Shown: positions 5,985 through 7,409 of the stretch, in pieces
Layout: every line of letters starts with the position of its first letter
Numbering within the stretch: position 1 is the first letter of the stretch
Source: Atopobiaceae bacterium UBA7016
Lineage (GTDB): Bacteria; Actinomycetota; Coriobacteriia; Coriobacteriales; Atopobiaceae
NCBI GenBank assembly: GCA_002449555.1
Contig: DJXA01000147.1
Coordinates: 11,525-18,933, forward strand
Length of the DNA stretch: 7,409 nt
Direction of reading: 5' to 3'
Made by a program: the position numbers and the translations under genes
Notes under the pieces: generated by a model
Told to the model about the DNA's origin: nothing
Seen by the model: the letters and a program-made list of their open reading frames with translations, nothing else
Database searches by the model: none

Positions 5985-6806
5985 ATGTTGCGAGCAAACT
6001 ACCATACCCACACCACCTTCTGCGACGGCGAGAGTACGGCGGAAGAGATGGTACACAAGGCTCGTGAGCTGGATTTTTTTGCGCTTGGCTTCTCCAGCCA
6101 CGTTGATCCGGACGTCCCGATGGACTGGGAGGCGTACCGTGCGGAGGTGCTGCGGCTGCAGGCCGCGCACGCGGGCGAGCTGGACATCTTGCTGGGCGCC
6201 GAGCTGGACAACCTGTGGGACCGCTCGCACTGCCCGGGCGCCGAGTATGTGATTGGCTCCACGCACTACATTCCCGTGGGGACGCCGCACGACGGCTGCG
6301 TGGACTGGAGCGCCGAGGTGTGCGAGCGCTGCTGCCGCGAGTTTTTTGGCGGGGACTGGTATGCCTACTGCCGCGCCTACTATGAGTTTGAGGCGCAGGT
6401 GTACGACCGCACGCAGTGCACGTTTGTGGGGCACTTTGACCTGGTGACGCGCTTCAACGACGATCTGCGCGCCTTTGACGAGGAAGACCCGCGCTATGTG
6501 GGGCCAGCGCTTGACGCCATGGAGCACCTGGTCAGGCAGGGTGTGCCGTTTGAGATCAACTGCGGGGCGTTCAACCGCGGGCGCAAGGCGGAGTTGTATC
6601 CGCGTCGCTCGCTCCTGCGCGCGCTGCACGACTTTGGGGGCGAAATTCTGATCACGTCCGACGCTCACCACCGCGACTATCTGGCCGGCGGGTTCGAGAC
6701 GGCGGTGGAGCGGGCCATCGCGTGCGGGTTTACGCACGTCAACGTGCTGAGACACGACCTGCGCGGCGGCGTTGAGTTCCAACAGCTGGCGCTCGACACG
6801 CTGTAA
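5985..6806 (+). CDS. PHP-domain phosphatase, histidinol-phosphatase family
   Basis: A 273-residue PHP (polymerase and histidinol phosphatase) protein of the HisJ/HisK type. Such enzymes remove phosphate from L-histidinol phosphate in histidine synthesis, using a three-metal centre. Metal ligands are visible in order: YHTHTTFCDG (H7, H9, D14), GFSSH (H39), GAELD (E73), GSTHYI (H94), VGHFDLVTRFN (H150, D152) and ITSDAHH (D226, H228). The length is typical and the set of ligands is complete, so an active enzyme is likely. No other his gene is nearby, so the true substrate may be another phosphate monoester. ATG at 5985 is chosen because MLRANYHTHT is the normal family beginning and GAGAG lies just upstream. 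A GTG at 5961 would fall within the inverted repeat and is less likely. It is transcribed divergently from htpG. Confidence 0.9.
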   Translation: MLRANYHTHTTFCDGESTAEEMVHKARELDFFALGFSSHVDPDVPMDWEAYRAEVLRLQAAHAGELDILLGAELDNLWDRSHCPGAEYVIGSTHYIPVGTPHDGCVDWSAEVCERCCREFFGGDWYAYCRAYYEFEAQVYDRTQCTFVGHFDLVTRFNDDLRAFDEEDPRYVGPALDAMEHLVRQGVPFEINCGAFNRGRKAELYPRRSLLRALHDFGGEILITSDAHHRDYLAGGFETAVERAIACGFTHVNVLRHDLRGGVEFQQLALDTL

Positions 6807-6809
6807 CTT

Positions 6810-6842
6810 GGTGCGTCCTGGGGGCTACCCCCAGGACGCACC
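6810..6842 (+). terminator. Perfect 15-bp hairpin behind the PHP gene, no U-tract
   Basis: GGTGCGTCCTGGGGG pairs perfectly with CCCCCAGGACGCACC around a CTA loop, starting 3 bases after the stop codon. The stem is strong enough to end or protect the transcript, but the following ATTCCTGAAAGG has no T-run, so it is not a textbook intrinsic terminator. It could equally be another palindromic repeat family like those behind htpG, greA and lysS. Confidence 0.55.
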
Positions 6843-6882
6843 ATTCCTGAAAGGATTATCAGAAACCTGCGCGTTCTGTGAA

Positions 6883-6906
6883 GGAAACACAGGTGCCTGT
6901 GTTTCC
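6883..6906 (+). promoter_or_regulatory. 24-base palindrome upstream of the membrane protein gene
   Basis: GGAAACACAG and CTGTGTTTCC are perfect 10-base arms around GTGC; the symmetry extends one base further inward. It lies about 50 bases upstream of the next start codon. A weak -10-like TATACG follows at 6922-6927, with the palindrome over the expected -35 position, which suits an operator. It could also fold as a leader hairpin. No matching regulator is in the window. Confidence 0.45.
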
Positions 6907-6954
6907 ACTGCCTCCGGGGAATATACGCGGTGTAGCACCGTTAGAGGAGGCACC

Positions 6955-7409
6955 ATGACCGAAGAGCACCTCGACGCCCCCGAAACCACCGACTCCATCC
7001 CCACCACACAGCTTCCAGACCCTGAGGACTCGCCGTTTTTCCGTGGCGGGCCGACGCCTGACTTGCAGCTTCCTGAAGAGGACCTGCCCGTTGAGCAGAC
7101 TCCCTTTGCCACGGAAAGCCGGTTCAGGCGCGAGCGGCAGGAAGAGCAGAATGCGGCCGTCGCGAGCTTGGACGAGACGGTGCTTCGCCCGTTCATGGCG
7201 CCTTTCGACTTTGAGTCCGATGAGGCCGGTGCCGTGGGTGGGCCTCCTGCGCCCGATGCTCCCATGGTGCCCGTCGCGCCGCACAAGGTCGGCTGGCGAA
7301 GGCTGGGCGTTGCGGCCGTGATTGCGGCCATCGCGCTGGCCGTGGGCGTACGCGCCATTGGGTCTCGCCAGAGCAACGTGGGGCTCTTTGGGCTGGTCAA
7401 GCCCGCCGA
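6955..7409 (+). CDS. Unrecognised single-pass membrane protein, N-terminal 151 codons
   Basis: The frame is open from the ATG at 6955 to the right edge. A strong ribosome binding site, GAGGAGG, ends 4 bases upstream. The first ~108 residues are rich in Asp, Glu, Pro and Thr with almost no hydrophobic runs, so they are probably disordered and cytoplasmic. A basic cluster (HKVGWRR, 108-116) precedes a hydrophobic helix (about 117-132, LGVAAVIAAIALAVGV), consistent with an N-in, C-out signal anchor. What follows (RAIGSRQSNVGLFG...) would start an extracytoplasmic domain that is cut off. I do not recognise the family. Similar layouts occur in envelope proteins with an unstructured cytoplasmic tail, but no function can be given from this portion. 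Confidence 0.8.
   Translation, partial: MTEEHLDAPETTDSIPTTQLPDPEDSPFFRGGPTPDLQLPEEDLPVEQTPFATESRFRRERQEEQNAAVASLDETVLRPFMAPFDFESDEAGAVGGPPAPDAPMVPVAPHKVGWRRLGVAAVIAAIALAVGVRAIGSRQSNVGLFGLVKPA

Noticed and set aside
5967..6782. 271-codon minus-strand frame opposite the PHP gene
   Set aside because: The plus-strand frame has the complete PHP metal ligands; the minus frame shows no motif and no ribosome binding site.
6825..7400. 191-codon minus-strand frame at the right end
   Set aside because: Ser/Gly/Pro-rich antisense product. The plus frame has a strong ribosome binding site and a clean membrane helix and stays open to the edge.

Overview
The window is GC-rich, with strongly G/C-ending codons that leave long empty reading frames opposite the real genes. 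It is bacterial chromosome, and most of it is housekeeping and chaperone genes. Codon use, the protein sequences (DnaK, HtpG, GreA, class II LysRS) and the dense small palindromes in the spacers fit a high-GC Gram-positive lineage. My best guess is the Coriobacteriia (Olsenella/Atopobium/Collinsella type), but this comes from protein flavour only and not from a marker gene.

Layout. Minus strand, in order of transcription: htpG (5834-3864), a TatA-like gene (3704-3399), greA (3392-2916), lysS (2805-703) and the start of dnaK (461 to beyond the left edge). Plus strand: a PHP-family histidinol-phosphatase-like gene (5985-6806), divergent from htpG, then the first 151 codons of an unrecognised single-pass membrane protein (6955 to the right edge). 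The TatA-like gene and greA are tightly coupled: 6 bases separate them, and the greA ribosome binding site overlaps the upstream stop codon. lysS follows after a 110-base spacer filled by two palindromic repeats. A translation/transcription-fidelity cluster (tatA-like, greA, lysS) therefore sits between two chaperone genes that have their own leaders.

Two proteins have unusual architecture. The lysyl-tRNA synthetase is about 700 residues because a complete HD-type metal-hydrolase domain, with its histidines and aspartates present, follows the normal catalytic core. The TatA-like protein has a normal TatA helix plus amphipathic helix but ends in a two-knuckle CxxC zinc ribbon. The two knuckles are encoded by an exact 25-base direct repeat.

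The spacers carry several kinds of palindrome, and nearly all lie directly behind a stop codon without a U-tract: a 33-base REP-like unit in three copies, a 40-base tandem palindromic unit in two copies, and a perfect 15-bp hairpin. The htpG/PHP divergent spacer has an 18-base motif in two facing copies, and dnaK has its own inverted repeat in a likely promoter region. Neither looks like the canonical CIRCE or HAIR heat-shock operator. I see no tRNA, rRNA, CRISPR array, insertion sequence or phage gene.
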